A stretch of DNA of 64,000 nt from Talinum fruticosum (Eukaryota; Streptophyta; Magnoliopsida; Caryophyllales; Talinaceae). Shown piece after piece: positions 23,154 to 34,469 of this stretch. How positions within the stretch are numbered: position 1 is the first letter of the stretch; the number at the start of each line of letters is the position of its first letter. The stretch is taken from positions 6,373,001 to 6,437,000 of the forward strand of contig JAITYX010000012.1 of NCBI GenBank assembly GCA_021018815.1, written 5' to 3'. Below the pieces are notes generated by a model. It did not search any database and was not told the DNA's origin. It worked only from the letters and a program-made list of their open reading frames with translations. Made by a program: the position numbers and the translations under genes.

Positions 23154-24085
23154 ACAAGCGGACTCTTGCCGATCCACGCCGATCCCCAAGATTAAAAACG
23201 CGTCATTTTGACTTAGTCAGTACTAGTAGATTTCCAGCTAATTTTTCCGAGCCCGATTTGTTGAAATGAGGTTCAAAGAGGAAACCCTAATTCCATATCA
23301 TTTCTATAAATAGGGGATTCACCCCTCATTTCCATGTACCTGTAACACCAACCGAATAGCATATTTCGTCTTTACACTATTGAATTCTTATCTCATTTCC
23401 TCTCTAATCACTTTACTCATACTCCCACTCCCACTCATGAAAAGCCTTCAACAAAACGAAGCATTGCTTCCTCCTTTTTGCGTTTGTATTTCATAGTTTT
23501 ATTTCATTTCAGTCCATTTATTTCCATTTTCGTATTGTAATTTTGAGAAGATGTAATTTCATTTACTTTCCTCCCTACTCATTGTAATAACTTAGATTTA
23601 TTCTTTTCTTTATTTTCTTTAATTTATCACTTTACTCGTCATGCTCTGTTTGTTTAATTTCCGCTTTAAGCAAGATGTTTGTTTGCTTTCTTCAACACAA
23701 TTTTGCATTCCCATTTTATTAGTAAAGGTCATTTTTTGAAAAGTGTAATTAGGCATGTGTTTCATTCCAAAATCGGATCGAACCGAAAATCGGCTCGCAC
23801 TAGACCAAACTAGATCGGATAGATATGGTTTGGTTCTTAATTAAGGATTTTTGCTTATTCGATCTTCAATTTTGTCCACCGATCTACAGGTCCAGACCGA
23901 GGACCAATTGAAGACTAGTACTTTTTTGTGTTTATGAACTTTAAGTCTTTTATTCTGCCCTTTCTCTTTGCCCCTTTCTCAGGCTTACAACACAAATAGA
24001 ATAGTCACAACCCTTACTCCCTTTGGCGGCCTCTCAATGTCTCTCTCTCTCTCCGAGGCTCTCGCCCACTCCCTCTCTTTAAGGT
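23154..24085 (+). other. Flank between Athila LTR and copia element; TATA-bearing, possible LTR fragment
   Basis: A good TATA box TATAAATAGG lies at 23305-23314, followed by a TC-rich leader and T-rich sequence (23500-23740) that resembles the R/U5 part of a gypsy LTR. No coding exon is recognised. About 23755-23900 holds GGATCGAACCGAAAATCGG-type repeats like a degraded hAT end. 24030-24080 is CT-rich. Confidence 0.35.
23305..23314 (+). promoter_or_regulatory. TATA box of an unassigned promoter
   Basis: TATAAATAGG with a pyrimidine-rich downstream region. No gene is seen within the following 770 bp, so it probably belongs to an old LTR. Confidence 0.4.
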
Positions 24086-24331
24086 CGAAGACTCGGACTA
24101 TGAAACTATATCATTCTGATTACTACCAAAAACTCGGTACAAACCTCATCCCTCCTAAGTTTTCCCGAGTTTCCACGTATATCCGAGTTTACATTTTCCC
24201 GAGTCCAATCTAGACTCGGATTGTCTTGATTATTCTTTTCAAAGCTTAAATCTTCCAAGTTTGTTAAAATTTCCTCATCACCCTATTCACCCCCTCTAGG
24301 TTAACTAAGACTCTCCAAGAGGAAACCTTCA
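24086..24331 (+). repeat. Truncated 5' LTR of copia element
   Basis: Matches the first ~75 and last ~165 bases of the 3' LTR. The interior, equivalent to about 32096-33341, is missing at a single junction near 24164. The missing part includes the TATA box. The terminal TG is CG here. The end CTTCA is adjacent to the primer site. Confidence 0.88.
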
Positions 24332-24333
24332 AT

Positions 24334-24346
24334 TGGTATTAGAGTC
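24334..24346 (+). promoter_or_regulatory. Copia primer-binding site (initiator Met tRNA type)
   Basis: TGGTATTAGAGTC, two bases after the LTR end. The canonical copia site is TGGTATCAGAGC. Confidence 0.88.
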
Positions 24347-24390
24347 TAGCCTTTCGGAAAGGATCTAACAATCCAAAGGTCTAAAGATCG

Positions 24391-25500
24391 ATGGCTCGTA
24401 ACAACGGAGAGTTCGATGAAGGAAGATCTTCCAAGCAGACCACCTAAGTTCAAAGGATCAAATTTCGTGCACTCGGAAGAAGCTAATAGAATGCTTTCTG
24501 CTGGATCATGATGAAGATGTATGGAACATCATACAAGAAGGCAATTACATTCCAATGAACATGGAAGATATAAGACCCGTGCCTAAAGCAAAGTTCAAGT
24601 ACACCACTGAAAGGCGTAAAAGTTCGAAAGAACTTTAAAGCAATGAACATTCTGATGTGCGCCATCAGCTCAAAAGAATACAATAGAGTGTCAGCTGTGG
24701 CACAGCTAAAGATGTGTGGGACACTCTTGTCAACACATATGAAGGAACAAGCCAAGTAAGACAAGCGAAGATAAGTCAATATCTTCACAAATATGAGTTG
24801 TTCAAGATGGAGCTAGAAGAAAACATCACTCGGATGTTTATACGCTTCACCGAGATTACAAACAATCTCAAATCTCTAGGTAGAAAGATTTCCTATGAAG
24901 AAATGTGCAGAAATATTCTAAGAAGTTTACCTAAGAGAAGATGGGGTCCTAAGGTGACAGCCATCGAGGAAGCTCGTAACCTCTCTCAATTAAAGCCGGA
25001 CGAACCGATTGGGAAGCTACTTACCCATGAAATCCATCCGGAAGAAGAGGATGCCGAGGTCAGCACCAAAAAGAACATTTTGCTGAAAGCCTCGTAAAGC
25101 GAGAGGAGAAAATCTGAGTTCCTTAGATTCGAAGAAGATCCCATGGCACTCATTTTTCGAGGCTTCAAAAGAATGATGATGCATAAGAAATGGGAGAAAA
25201 GGCCAAGAGAAGAGTTCCACAAGAAAGATAAGAAGGATAGCAAAGGTAAACACTCCTCCCCTTCAAAGTTATCTTTAACTAAGAACTTTGGCTATTTTGA
25301 ATGTGGCAAGTAAAGATCACATAGTCAAAGACTATCTAAGAAGAAAGAGGCATAGAAAGAAGAAGAAGATGATGGCCGCATGGAGTGATGAAGATTCATC
25401 CGAAGAAGATGAAGACTCGGATGATTCGGAATGTCCGATGGCACTCTCGGACTCGAAGCTGAATCGAGTCAAACTTCGACAACTCGGACACTAAGGAGAC
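24391..25500 (+). pseudogene. Copia gag, degraded
   Basis: ATG at 24391 (MARNNGEFDEGRSS). After frame changes the text continues as VWNIIQEGNYIPMNME-like and AMNILMCAISSKEYN blocks, then an intact stretch 24714-25097 (MWDTLVNTYEGTSQVRQAKI, then MFIRFTEITNNLKSLGR, then KVTAIEEARNLS), which is the UBN2-type gag domain of SIRE elements. The zinc knuckle near 25280-25330 (YFECGK) has lost cysteines and contains a stop. An Asp/Glu-rich tail follows at 25385-25430. Confidence 0.85.
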
Positions 25501-26215
25501 AAATCTTCACGAGGTAATAGAATTCTTTCTTAAGTTCTCCAAATTTAATTTAGCTAAATATATTTACACTTTGGAAGAAAGGCCCAATTCGATTCTTCTC
25601 AATACAAAGAACAACTTGATTCTCTCTCTTCTAAGAGCGTTGGTGTGAAAAATGAATTAGAAAAGCCGAGACTTACTCTAAGAGAACTCAAGACTAGTAC
25701 TCAATCTAATGAGACTGAGTCCGAGACATTCAAAAGAGAAAATGAGCATATGAAACAAAAGCTGAATGAGTCTCAAGAGCTTGTTTTGAAATTTACTCAA
25801 GGTTAGAAAAACCTTGACATGCTTTTAGGCTCTTAATGTGTCTCCTTCAGGAAAGGATTTGGTCTTAACGAGGAAGAGGAATCTAACTCCTACTCAAACA
25901 TTTTCAAAAATGGTCCCGTAACTGTGAGGTTTAGGAAGGCTGAGCATGGTCCTATTCATAAAAATGAAAGGAGGACTCGAGCCCAAAACAGCTTTATAGG
26001 AGAAAACCTTCTCTATCGGTTTATAAAAGAAAAGACTTTCAAAAGAAAGAGACATAGACTCAAAATTAGACCAAACCCAAAGTTATTCAAATATGGGTTC
26101 CCAAGAGTCTTCTTCCTTATAAAAGGACCACAAGTAAAGGAGTTACTGGGTTCGTTAGAGGAAGTGAGAAGGGTTAGTGTATTTCGACTTGCAGGTAACT
26201 CGAAAAAGACAAAAG
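25501..26215 (+). pseudogene. Copia gag-pol linker, degraded
   Basis: Glu/Lys/Leu-rich broken frames (25560-25830) that look like a former coiled coil, then a Lys/Arg-rich stretch at 25924-26200. This is the usual SIRE spacer between zinc knuckle and protease. No independent gene is seen. Confidence 0.6.
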
Positions 26216-26440
26216 GTCATCGTTACCTAGACAGTGGATGCTCAAGCCACATGTCAGGAAATTCAAGACTCTTTTCCGAGTTGGAAGATTACAAAGGAGG
26301 CAAAGTCACTTTTGGAGATGATAGTAAGGGCAAGATAGTTGGAATAGGCAAGACTGGGAAAGGAGATAACCCGGTCAACCCGATCTATCTTGTCAAGGGA
26401 TTAAAGTACAATCTACTCAAGCATCTCTCAACTGTGTGAC
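26216..26440 (+). pseudogene. Copia aspartic protease domain
   Basis: HRYLDSGCSSHMSGNSRLFS holds the D-S-G catalytic motif at about 26230, followed by VTFGDDSKGKIVGIGK and LKYNLL, the standard copia protease pattern. A stop follows at 26437. Confidence 0.85.
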
Positions 26441-26599
26441 AAAGGTCAAGAGGTAAGATTCACTCATACCAATTGCTATATTTCTGATGCAACTACCAAG
26501 GAAACTAAGCTCTTAGCTAAGAGATCGGGTAATACCTACACTATTCCTCTTTCGATCCAAGTCGAATTTATCCTATTTAAAAGCATCGTTGCATAATGA

Positions 26600-27620
26600 T
26601 TCTTGGACATGGCATCGTAGACTAGGTCATGTTAGTATGCATACTATCAAAAGCTTGCATCTCATGGTTTAGTCGAGGTTTACCTAACTGTGCATTTAAG
26701 AAAGATAATATTTATGAAGCATGCACAAAAGGGAAACAAGTCAAATCATCTTTAAAATCTCTCAAAACTGTTTCCACATCCAAAGTGCTTGAAATGTTGC
26801 ATATGGATTTATGTGGTGAAATCCTTGTAAAGAGTCTCGGAGTTAAATCATATGTACTTGTAATCGTTGATGACTACTCATGATTTACTTGGGTGTGTTT
26901 TCTTAAGCACAAAAATGAAGCTTTAAAAAGTTCAGCAAGCTCTGCAGGGAAATTGAAGTAGAGACTCGGACTCGGATAAGAAGAATTCGAACTAACCATG
27001 GAAGGGAGTTCGATTACTCAGAATTTGCAGAGTTCTACGATAAAAATGGTATCTCCCACAACTTCTCAGAACTCCTCAACAGAATGGGGTAGTAAAGAAA
27101 AAGAACAGAACTCTTGAAGAAATAGGAAAGACAATGATGATTGAACACGATCCGCCTTACTATTTCTGGGCTGAGGTAGTCAACACAGACAAACTACACT
27201 CTCAACAGATGCCTCATCGGACCCATCCTAAAGAGAACTCCATACGAGCTCTACAAGGGAATGAAATCCAACATTTCATACTTCAAACCCTTCGGATGTA
27301 AGTGCTATGTTCACAATAATGGTAAGGATCACTCGACCAAGTTTGATGCTCTGGTCAGATGAAGGTATCTTTCTTGGTTATTCATTTCATAGTAAAGCAT
27401 ATCACATTTTCAATAAAAGAACTAATAATGTGGAAGAAAACATCCACGTTGTTTTTGATGAGATTGATAAGGGAAAACCAAGTGAGTCAACATTCTCATA
27501 TCCGAAACTCGATCGAGATGAAGATGATCTTCGCTGGAGGTGAGCTTAGACAGAGTCAAGGAAAAGCAACCCGGAATGAGGTAGCTCGGAATATCATGAC
27601 TCGGATCGAATTAGCTCAAG
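26600..27620 (+). pseudogene. Copia integrase, degraded
   Basis: A GAG-pre-integrase/HHCC zinc region (WHRRLGHVSM, then CTKGKQVKSS; one cysteine has become Tyr) precedes the catalytic core: MDLCGEI near 26805, VIVDDYS then a stop at 26881. The region equivalent to the second catalytic Asp reads RTNHGREF (about 26990), so Asp is replaced by Asn. Frames change near 27040 and 27230. 27307-27540 is the core's C-terminal side (FLGYSFHSKAYHIFNKRT). Catalytically dead on sequence. Confidence 0.82.
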
Positions 27621-27879
27621 AGCCAGCTCAAAATGGTTAAAGTCAAATAGACGAGCAAGCTCAATCAGATCGGATCATCGAAGATCAACCAGTTCAACCC
27701 ATAAATCCGGTGAACTAGAGAACAGGTAGAGCATTCAAATATGCTTCGAGCCACCCAATCGAAAACATCTTATCTAACATCAACAGTGGGGTAAGAACTT
27801 GCTCTTCTTTACAAAATCTATGTGCATTCACTGCATTCATATCATTAACTCGAACCCAGAAATGCACTAGAGGCCCTAA

Positions 27880-28750
27880 ATGAACCTGAATGGGTAGAGG
27901 CCATGCAAGAAGAACTTAATCAATTTGAAAGAAACCAAGTCCGGACTTTAACCTTCTAACCACCTAGTCATAGGAACCAAATGGGTTTTCAAGAACAAAC
28001 TGGATGAGGATGGGTTAGTAGTCGAAACAAGGCTAGACTTGTGGCTCAAGGTTACAATCAAGAAGAAGGAATTGATTATGGGGAAACCTTTGCACCTGTT
28101 GCTAGGATTGAAGCAATTAGAACCCTATTGGCATTTGCATCAAGCATGAATATTAAATTGTATCAAATGGATGTCAAATGTGCTTTTCTGAATGGTTTTA
28201 TTCAAGAGGAAATCTATGTTGAACAACCCCTGGATTTGAAAACTCAGAATTTCCAAATCATGTTTTCAAGTTGCAAAAAGCTCTTTATGTTCTTAAACAA
28301 GCTCCTAGAGCTTGGTATGAAAGACTCGAGCAGTTTCTTGGTTGAAAATGAGTTTAAAAGAGGTCAAATTGACAAAACTCTCTTCATAAAAACCAAGGGG
28401 AAAGACTTTCTTATTCTCCAGATTTATGTTCATGACATAATTTTTGGAGCTACTAATGAAAATCTCTGTCGATATTTTTCGAGTTAATGAGATAGGAATT
28501 TCAAATGAGTATGATGGGAGAGCTCAATTTCTTTCTTAGTCTACAAATCAAACAAGACAAAGATGGAATCTATGTCCATCAATCCAAGTATACCAAGGAG
28601 TTGTTGAAGAAGTACAAGCCTCAAGATGCAAAACATGCAACAACACCAATGAGTAGCAGACTGAAACTACACTCGGACGAAAAAGGTAAAGCAAGTAGAT
28701 CGGAAACTCTATCGAGGTACGATCGGATCACTACTATATCTCACATCTAG
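27880..28750 (+). pseudogene. Copia reverse transcriptase, degraded, YVDD changed to YVHD
   Basis: Starts near EWVEAMQEELNQFERNQV (27885). [20 protein letters not shown] and [10 protein letters not shown] (first catalytic Asp) are intact. The active-site loop at 28425-28436 reads YVHD, with His (28431-28433) in place of the first Asp. MSMMGELNFFLSLQIKQDKD and KYTKELLKKY follow after a stop near 28487. The change removes an essential metal ligand. Confidence 0.9.
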
Positions 28751-28759
28751 TAGGCCAGA

Positions 28760-29371
28760 CATTATGTTTAGTGTATGTTTGTGTGCAAGATTCCAAGTTA
28801 ATCCAAAAGAATCACATCTCACTGCGGTGAAGAGAATTTTTAGATATCCGGCAGGGACTCGGAATCTAGGTCTATGGTTCTCAAGAGACTCGGAACCGAC
28901 CCTCACTGGATACTCGGATGCTGACTATGCTGGATACAAGGTTGATAGAAAGAGCACCCGAGGAGCATGCCGGTTTCGGGTCAATCCCTTATATCTTGGC
29001 ACTCAAAGAAGCGGAACTCGGTTGCTCTATCAACTGCTGAAGCTGAGTACATTGCAGTCTGGAGCATGTCTGTGCTTAGATTCTATGGATCAAGCAACAC
29101 TTGAAAGACCTTGGACTTTCATTCAAATCAATTCCAATCAAGTGTGACAATCCGAGTGTAATCAACATCACTAAGAATCCAGTTCAACACTCAAAGACAA
29201 AGCACAAGTGAGGTCGGGTATCATTTTCTCGAGAGACCATTATGAGAAAGGTGATATTGAACTTGAATTCATTCCTACAAAATTTCAGTTAGCTAATATC
29301 TTTACTAAGCCACTTAGTGAGGATCGGTTTTGTTTTATTAGGAATGAACTTGGCATGATAAATGCATGATT
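28760..29371 (+). pseudogene. Copia RNase H and pol C-terminus, degraded
   Basis: Blocks LTGYSDADYAGYKVDRKSTR (near 28905-28965), EKGDIELEFIP (near 29250) and IFTKPLSEDRFCFIRNELGM ending at a stop near 29369. These are typical of copia RNase H and the pol C-terminus. Frames change near 28990 and 29150. Confidence 0.88.
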
Positions 29372-29937
29372 ATGTGTCTTTCTAAGTGAAATTATTTTGC
29401 ATAATTATGTGTTACGTGTTCCTTTCCTTTGTCTTAATAACAATTGGTTTAGTTGACCTAGTGATACTGAACTAGGAGTTATTATCTGTTTGCTCTTTCT
29501 AAGTCACTCGTAAACTTTACTCGAGTCGGACTCGGTTTTGAGAAAATTGGACTTCAAACTTCGAAATCATCTCTAGATTAGTGGAGAATTTTAGAAAATT
29601 GTTTTAAAATTTCTCTCTCTCTCTCTCTACCACGCGCTTCGATTAGTAAACTAGCCGTTGAGAGACAGACTCGGAATTCTAACTGTTGGAGAGCATAACA
29701 GTCACACTCGTCCGAGGTTACCGTTGAAGGTTTAGGTCGAACGGATACTTGAATGACATTCTTTTCGCTATAAATAGCATCCCTTTTCCTTCATTCTCGT
29801 TGCTTTACTCTCTGCTAACCTAAACTCTCGCATACTCACTCTTGCAATCTAAGCTCTCAAGCACTCTCGTACTCTCTCTCCTTCTCTCTCTCTTTCTTTT
29901 TTCGAGTTAACTTACTTTCTTCTCAAACATCTCAACC
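29372..29937 (+). other. Spacer between pol and post-pol ORF
   Basis: Non-coding. It holds a CT run (29611-29630), a TATA-like CTATAAATAG at about 29769 and a TC-rich leader just before the ATG at 29938. The post-pol ORF could thus have its own promoter, as the minus-strand copies (59840-59870) show the same layout. Confidence 0.45.
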
Positions 29938-31420
29938 ATGCCTAAAAGAGGTTGCGCTCCGGACTTTCCGGGTCCGCAACTAAAACGCCTAGAACTAAGC
30001 ACCAAGAGGGTCCTTCTAACCCCTCTAAAATCCTCGTCACCCAACATCTTACGTTGGATGACAAATTCTTTCCAACCACAACCTTTTTCTGGTTGAAACA
30101 TATCAAAACCACAGGTGTATACAACTTTCTTTGTTTCAGCGAATTCATATACCCGGAACTCGTTGTTGAGTTCTATTCGAATCTTTCTTGTTCCGAGGGC
30201 ATCATTACCTCAAGAGTTCGCAACACTCGTGGTTCGTATAAATCTCTCTCTCCTCCATAGTCTTTTTAAAGTCTCTTCTATCTTTCTCAATAGCAACCCT
30301 ATCCCTTTCAACGAAGTTGTTGATGAGTTTTTCGAAAAGTATGCCAAGGAAGTCCCTAAGTCACGCAAGAATTTTTCTCTAGACTTCTATGCTTCTTGTT
30401 GATGAGAACCTTTTTTCTCATCATTCCAAGCAAAGAGAATCCGAACTCAAAGATTCTTAAAGCTTTGTTTGACATTCTCGATGGCTACGACGTAGACCTC
30501 TTTCCTACTATCATTAAGCGGATAGCCACCGTGCTAGCTCGGACTAAGAAATCCATCCCTCTTGCTTTCGAGCCCTTCTTACCCTTATCTTTAAATAATT
30601 CAAGGTTTTGCTCCCCTCAAACCCAAATGAAGTGTCCGAGGCCGCTATCGTCGTTGGCGTAAAAGAGCTTCTTGGATATGGGGTACCAGGAAACCGAACT
30701 TGGTGTCCGGGTCCACAGCTCGAACCGAGGCAACCTTCTCCTCCGCCTCGGACTCGGACTCCTCTCTCACTCCCTCCTCCACCTGGCGGTGCTTCCACCT
30801 CAAGTCCTCTCGCAAAGCCCCTGCTGCTTTGTTTACCGCACCGATAGACAAGCTAACTTTTGTGTCCATGAAAATCGGGGACACTCTTCGCTCCTTCAAG
30901 TCCGTCCTTCGAGTCCATGACCATTAACTAAAAGACGGCACAATCTCGGATTCGAGAGCAATAAGATGTGCTCCTCGAAATGAAGTCTCCGGTTAAGGAG
31001 TAACAGGAGATGATTGAGCTCCTCGGAGAAAGGCACACCAAAGCCGCTCAGGACTGGACAACTCGGACACGTCTAAAGAGTCCTCGAGCCTCGCTAAGTC
31101 TCCTTCCGGAGAGGCAGTCGAAGAAGAAGAGGAGGCCGTGGCTGAAGTAGCTCCTTCTAAGGAGAAGGAGGAAGGAGAGAAGGAAGAAGAGAATGAAGAA
31201 GAAGGAGAAGAGAAGGAAGAAGCCGAGGGACAAGGTGGTCCCATTCCTCAACCAGGACCGATAAGCTCGGACAACGATCCGAGTGAGTCGAAGACCTTGC
31301 GGATGTTGGAGAGTCGCGAAGTCAAGTTAGAGGAAGCACCTCCTCTCGTGACGGTTCAAGAGGATGAGCCTCTGGACGACCTCGTTCGGGTCAGCCACTT
31401 AGAGCCGAGCCACTCCTAGA
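29938..31420 (+). pseudogene. Post-pol extra ORF of SIRE-type element (position of the env-like ORF), degraded
   Basis: ATG at 29938 (MPKRGCAPDF). It contains a FSEFIYPELVVEFYSNL-like block, a NSNPIPFNEVVDEFFEKYAK block (about 30285-30350) and a Lys/Glu-rich acidic C-terminus (31138-31250: KEKEEGEKEEENEEEGEEK). The same protein is encoded twice on the minus strand at 59618-57956 and 62925-61265. The central part resembles the putative plant transposon protein domain by eye. Sirevirus-type elements carry an extra ORF here often called env-like, but I see no clear signal peptide or membrane segment. Several frameshifts disable it. Confidence 0.6.
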
Positions 31421-32005
31421 AATACCAGATGCTGCCGCCACCCGGATCTTGAACATCTTCAAAGCATACCAAGCACAGGCGCATCGTACGCTCATCCGCC
31501 TCAACTCGAGCCGCCCGAATCCACCATCTTAATTTCTTTTTCTCTTTTTTTAAATTTTTCTTTGTCCGGACATCAAATTGTATCAGCTTGATACATTTTT
31601 CCCTATGTTTTTTGTTTTTGCTTGAAAGGCAAGGGGAGAATACTAGAAAATTTCTTGTCTTGTTTAGGGGAGTTTTTCTCACCCTCTTTCATGTACTTTT
31701 GTGTTTTGTTTTTCCGTATATATATATGAATGAAGTTCTTAGTTTCGAGCATACTGATTTCTAAGTTCACTCTTTACGAGTTTGAATTTCTTATTTAAGT
31801 TTTGCTCGATATATCGACTTTTTCCTCTCTCTTACTCGATATCATTACTCACAACTTTTCGCCATATGAGTTATCTGCAGAAATATTCTAAGTTCAAAAC
31901 ACTTTACTCATTACTCTCTACTCGAGATATTCTACTAAGTGAGAATGAAAACTTATGATTATTTCAATAACAAAATTTATATCTAAGTATGGAATGCCTT
32001 TCATC
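31421..32005 (+). other. Copia 3' untranslated region
   Basis: T-rich, non-coding. It is shared with the minus-strand copy (57571-57950), including a CTAAACAAGACAAG-type stretch and the sequence just before the polypurine tract. Confidence 0.6.
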
Positions 32006-32018
32006 AAAAAGGGGAGAT
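32006..32018 (+). promoter_or_regulatory. Copia polypurine tract
   Basis: AAAAAGGGGAGAT directly before the 3' LTR start TGAAGACTC. This is the plus-strand primer site for reverse transcription. Conserved in the minus-strand copy at 57555-57570. Confidence 0.85.
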
Positions 32019-33489
32019 TGAAGACTCAAACTCTAAAACTATATCATTCGAGTACTACCAAAAACTCAAGTACAAATCTCATCCCTCCTAAGTTTTTGAT
32101 TAGAAGTCATTATGAGTGTTATAGAAACTATTGCATATATTTTCATTCGATTCTAATTGACTCGGAAAACACATTCTTACCTATCTTCTTACATTGATGT
32201 TTCGAATCACACGGACATCACTCAGATTTATCTCATGTTCAAATATTCTCTTTAACACTTCTTATCCGAGTACTCGATCGCATATTCGAAGAAGAGTGAA
32301 TTATTGCGTTAATTTAACTTTCTAAGTCAGCATATTTGTGTAAGAATTATTTGTCCAGCATCAAGTACGTATACTCGATATTTTTCACTTCTATAACTTG
32401 ATCTTTTTAGGATCGACTCGATGGAATTTGAGTATAATGAATATTAGACTCGGAAAATTCCACTCTTCTAGGCCGGAGATAATGTACACTTAATTATCTT
32501 AATTAAATTATTATCTCGTGCCTAATCATGGACCAAAGTATTTTATACTTTGAGAATCAAAGTGGTTTACCTTTGTAGGTTATCCAAATGAGGTTATCTC
32601 ATTTTTGAATTACAAAAGTAACCTAGCTTCAAGTTGTCAATCACCAGCGAGACAAGGCTTTTTACTTTTGAACAAGGCCTAGATGCTTGTGTTAGGGTTG
32701 TCTGTTTTGGAAACTGGAAAACTTCAATGCTATGAACAACGGTGGTTTCCACCTTACTTTTTAGACACCATCAGCTGATTGAAGCACCTTTAGGAGTCAA
32801 GAGCCGTTGCACAACGTTCACATCTCAACGAATCTTTTTGAGTGACTCGGAAGAACCGTTACAACGGTCACAAAGGACTTACGTTCGGAAACTAGTCACA
32901 ACAGTGATCCGCTTGGTCATCTATAAATAGAAGCCAGCTCTCAAGACTTGAAGATTGCTGGAATTATTGTCAATATACGTTACTTAAGCAAAAGTCATTG
33001 TATTCATACTCAATCTTCTACTTACAACTCTTAGTTTGTAATTCATACCTTCCGAGTTATAAAGTTTTGTAATCGAGTCACATACTCTTTCTTACTTTCT
33101 AAGTAAGGTCCTTTGACTGAGCTGTAAGGGTTAACTCAACTAAGTTGTCCCTAGATGGAAAGGTTACCTTAGTTAGGAAGTATTAGATCGGATAAGGGAA
33201 TCTCCGAGTCTAGGAAAACTCTATAAAGAATTGTTTAAGGGAGCAATTATGCTTGAGTCGATCCGATGTATTTTGTTGATTCAAAATAGTGGATTTGACT
33301 TGGTGCTTAGACTAGCAGTGTTCGTGGTTTTCCGCCCAGGAGGGTTTCCACGTATATCCGAGTTTACATTTTTCGAGTCCAATCTAGACTCGGATTGTCT
33401 TGATAAATCTTCCAAGTTTGTCAAAATTTCCTCATCACCCTATTCACCCCTCTCTAGGGTGACTAAGACTCTCCAAGACCAAACCTTCA
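32019..33489 (+). repeat. 3' LTR of copia element
   Basis: TGAAGACTC to ACCTTCA, 1471 bp, with perfect TGAAG/CTTCA ends. TATA box TATAAATAG at 32922-32930. It corresponds throughout to the solo LTR at 15000-16494 and to the minus-strand LTR at 55950-57554. Confidence 0.93.
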
Positions 33490-33783
33490 AAGGCGACCTA
33501 GCCACTTGCAACACCCTATCCTATTTTCTTACGAACCGCTTCTCAAGCTCGGGATGTGACGCCCTTACTTACGGTGGCCTCTTCGTTCATCGTCCGCATC
33601 TCTCGTTTATTCGACCTAGTCACCAATGCTTTTTCTCCGATGACCTAACCGTATACTAGTGACTACTTGTCTGCCCTCTCTCTCGGCCTCTCAAGGCTCT
33701 CTTTACCTCTCACCCTCTCGAGCTCTCTTTCCACCTCTCTACCCGGATCCATAATTTGCTCCCAAAATTTCAACTTTTTAGAT
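33490..33783 (+). other. Flank right of copia element, CT-rich, no gene
   Basis: Continuation of the CT-rich sequence found left of the copia insertion at 24000-24085. No coding sequence is recognised. Confidence 0.4.
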
Positions 33784-34376
33784 GGTGTTTGGCCTAGATT
33801 TTAAAAGCTGTTTTTGGATTTTAAAACTGTTTTTGGATTCTAAAAACTAAAATTAGGCCAAACGCTAATTTTTTAAAAATTAAAATTGTTTTTCAAAAGT
33901 GATTTTGGCAAAAAACTCCCAGAAACAGTAAACAGACAAATAGCTATTTACGTTTCTAATTTCTGAAAAAGCTGCGTAACAACCACTAAGAATCCAATTC
34001 TCTTTCTCTCCTCCTTTTTTTTTTACGTTATTTTATCTATTCGATCACGTCTATCTCTCTCTCCTCTATCTTTATCTCTCTTCTCTCTCTCTCTCTCTTA
34101 TTTTGTTTTATCTCTATCTCTTACTCTAACAAATAAATAAATATTATCTTATACAAAAAATAAACATTAAATAATAATTATTATGCAAATAAAAAAATCA
34201 TATCAAATTATAATATAATAAATAGTGTAAACAAAACTAAGCCAAACAACTTAGTATTAAAAAATATTTTCATATAAATTAGGCCAAACATTTCATAACT
34301 TCTTCAAAAACTACTTTTAGAATAAGCTGTTTTCGAAACAAAAATAGTTTTTTTATAAACTAGGCCAAACAACACC
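33784..34376. mobile_element. MITE with GGTGTTTGGCC terminal inverted repeats
   Basis: Left end GGTGTTTGGCCTAG; right end read inward GGTGTTGTTTGGCCTAG. Both are followed by related AAAGCTGTTTTTG-type subterminal sequence. There are no reading frames. The target duplication is not clear (TTA possible). Confidence 0.75.
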
Positions 34377-34469
34377 TTATTTTGTTTGGGTGTTTGGGTA
34401 AGGGATTTTAATCATCCAATTTTCTATACATACTAGAATCTTTGAAGTTTCAACCGATTACAAGTTAAT

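Larger units (their letters stand above)
24086..33489 (+). mobile_element. SIRE/Maximus-lineage Ty1/copia retrotransposon, full-span but degraded
   Basis: Order: 5' LTR (24086-24331, internally deleted), Met-type primer site, gag, protease, integrase, RT, RNase H, extra post-pol ORF, polypurine tract, 3' LTR (32019-33489). The flanks AAGGT (24081-24085) and AAGGC (33490-33494) are the expected 5-bp duplication with one change. The RT block ([22 protein letters not shown], then MSMMGELNFFL and QSKYTKELLKKY) is characteristic of SIRE-lineage copia. Frameshifts and stops throughout make it defective. The other family members in the window are a solo LTR (15000-16494) and a minus-strand copy (55950-64000). 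Confidence 0.93.

Noticed and set aside
23755..23900. hAT terminus suggested by TAGGCATGTGTTTCATTCC and GAACCGAAAATCGG words
   Set aside because: No matching inverted end or 8-bp duplication could be found, so it is only a possible fragment.
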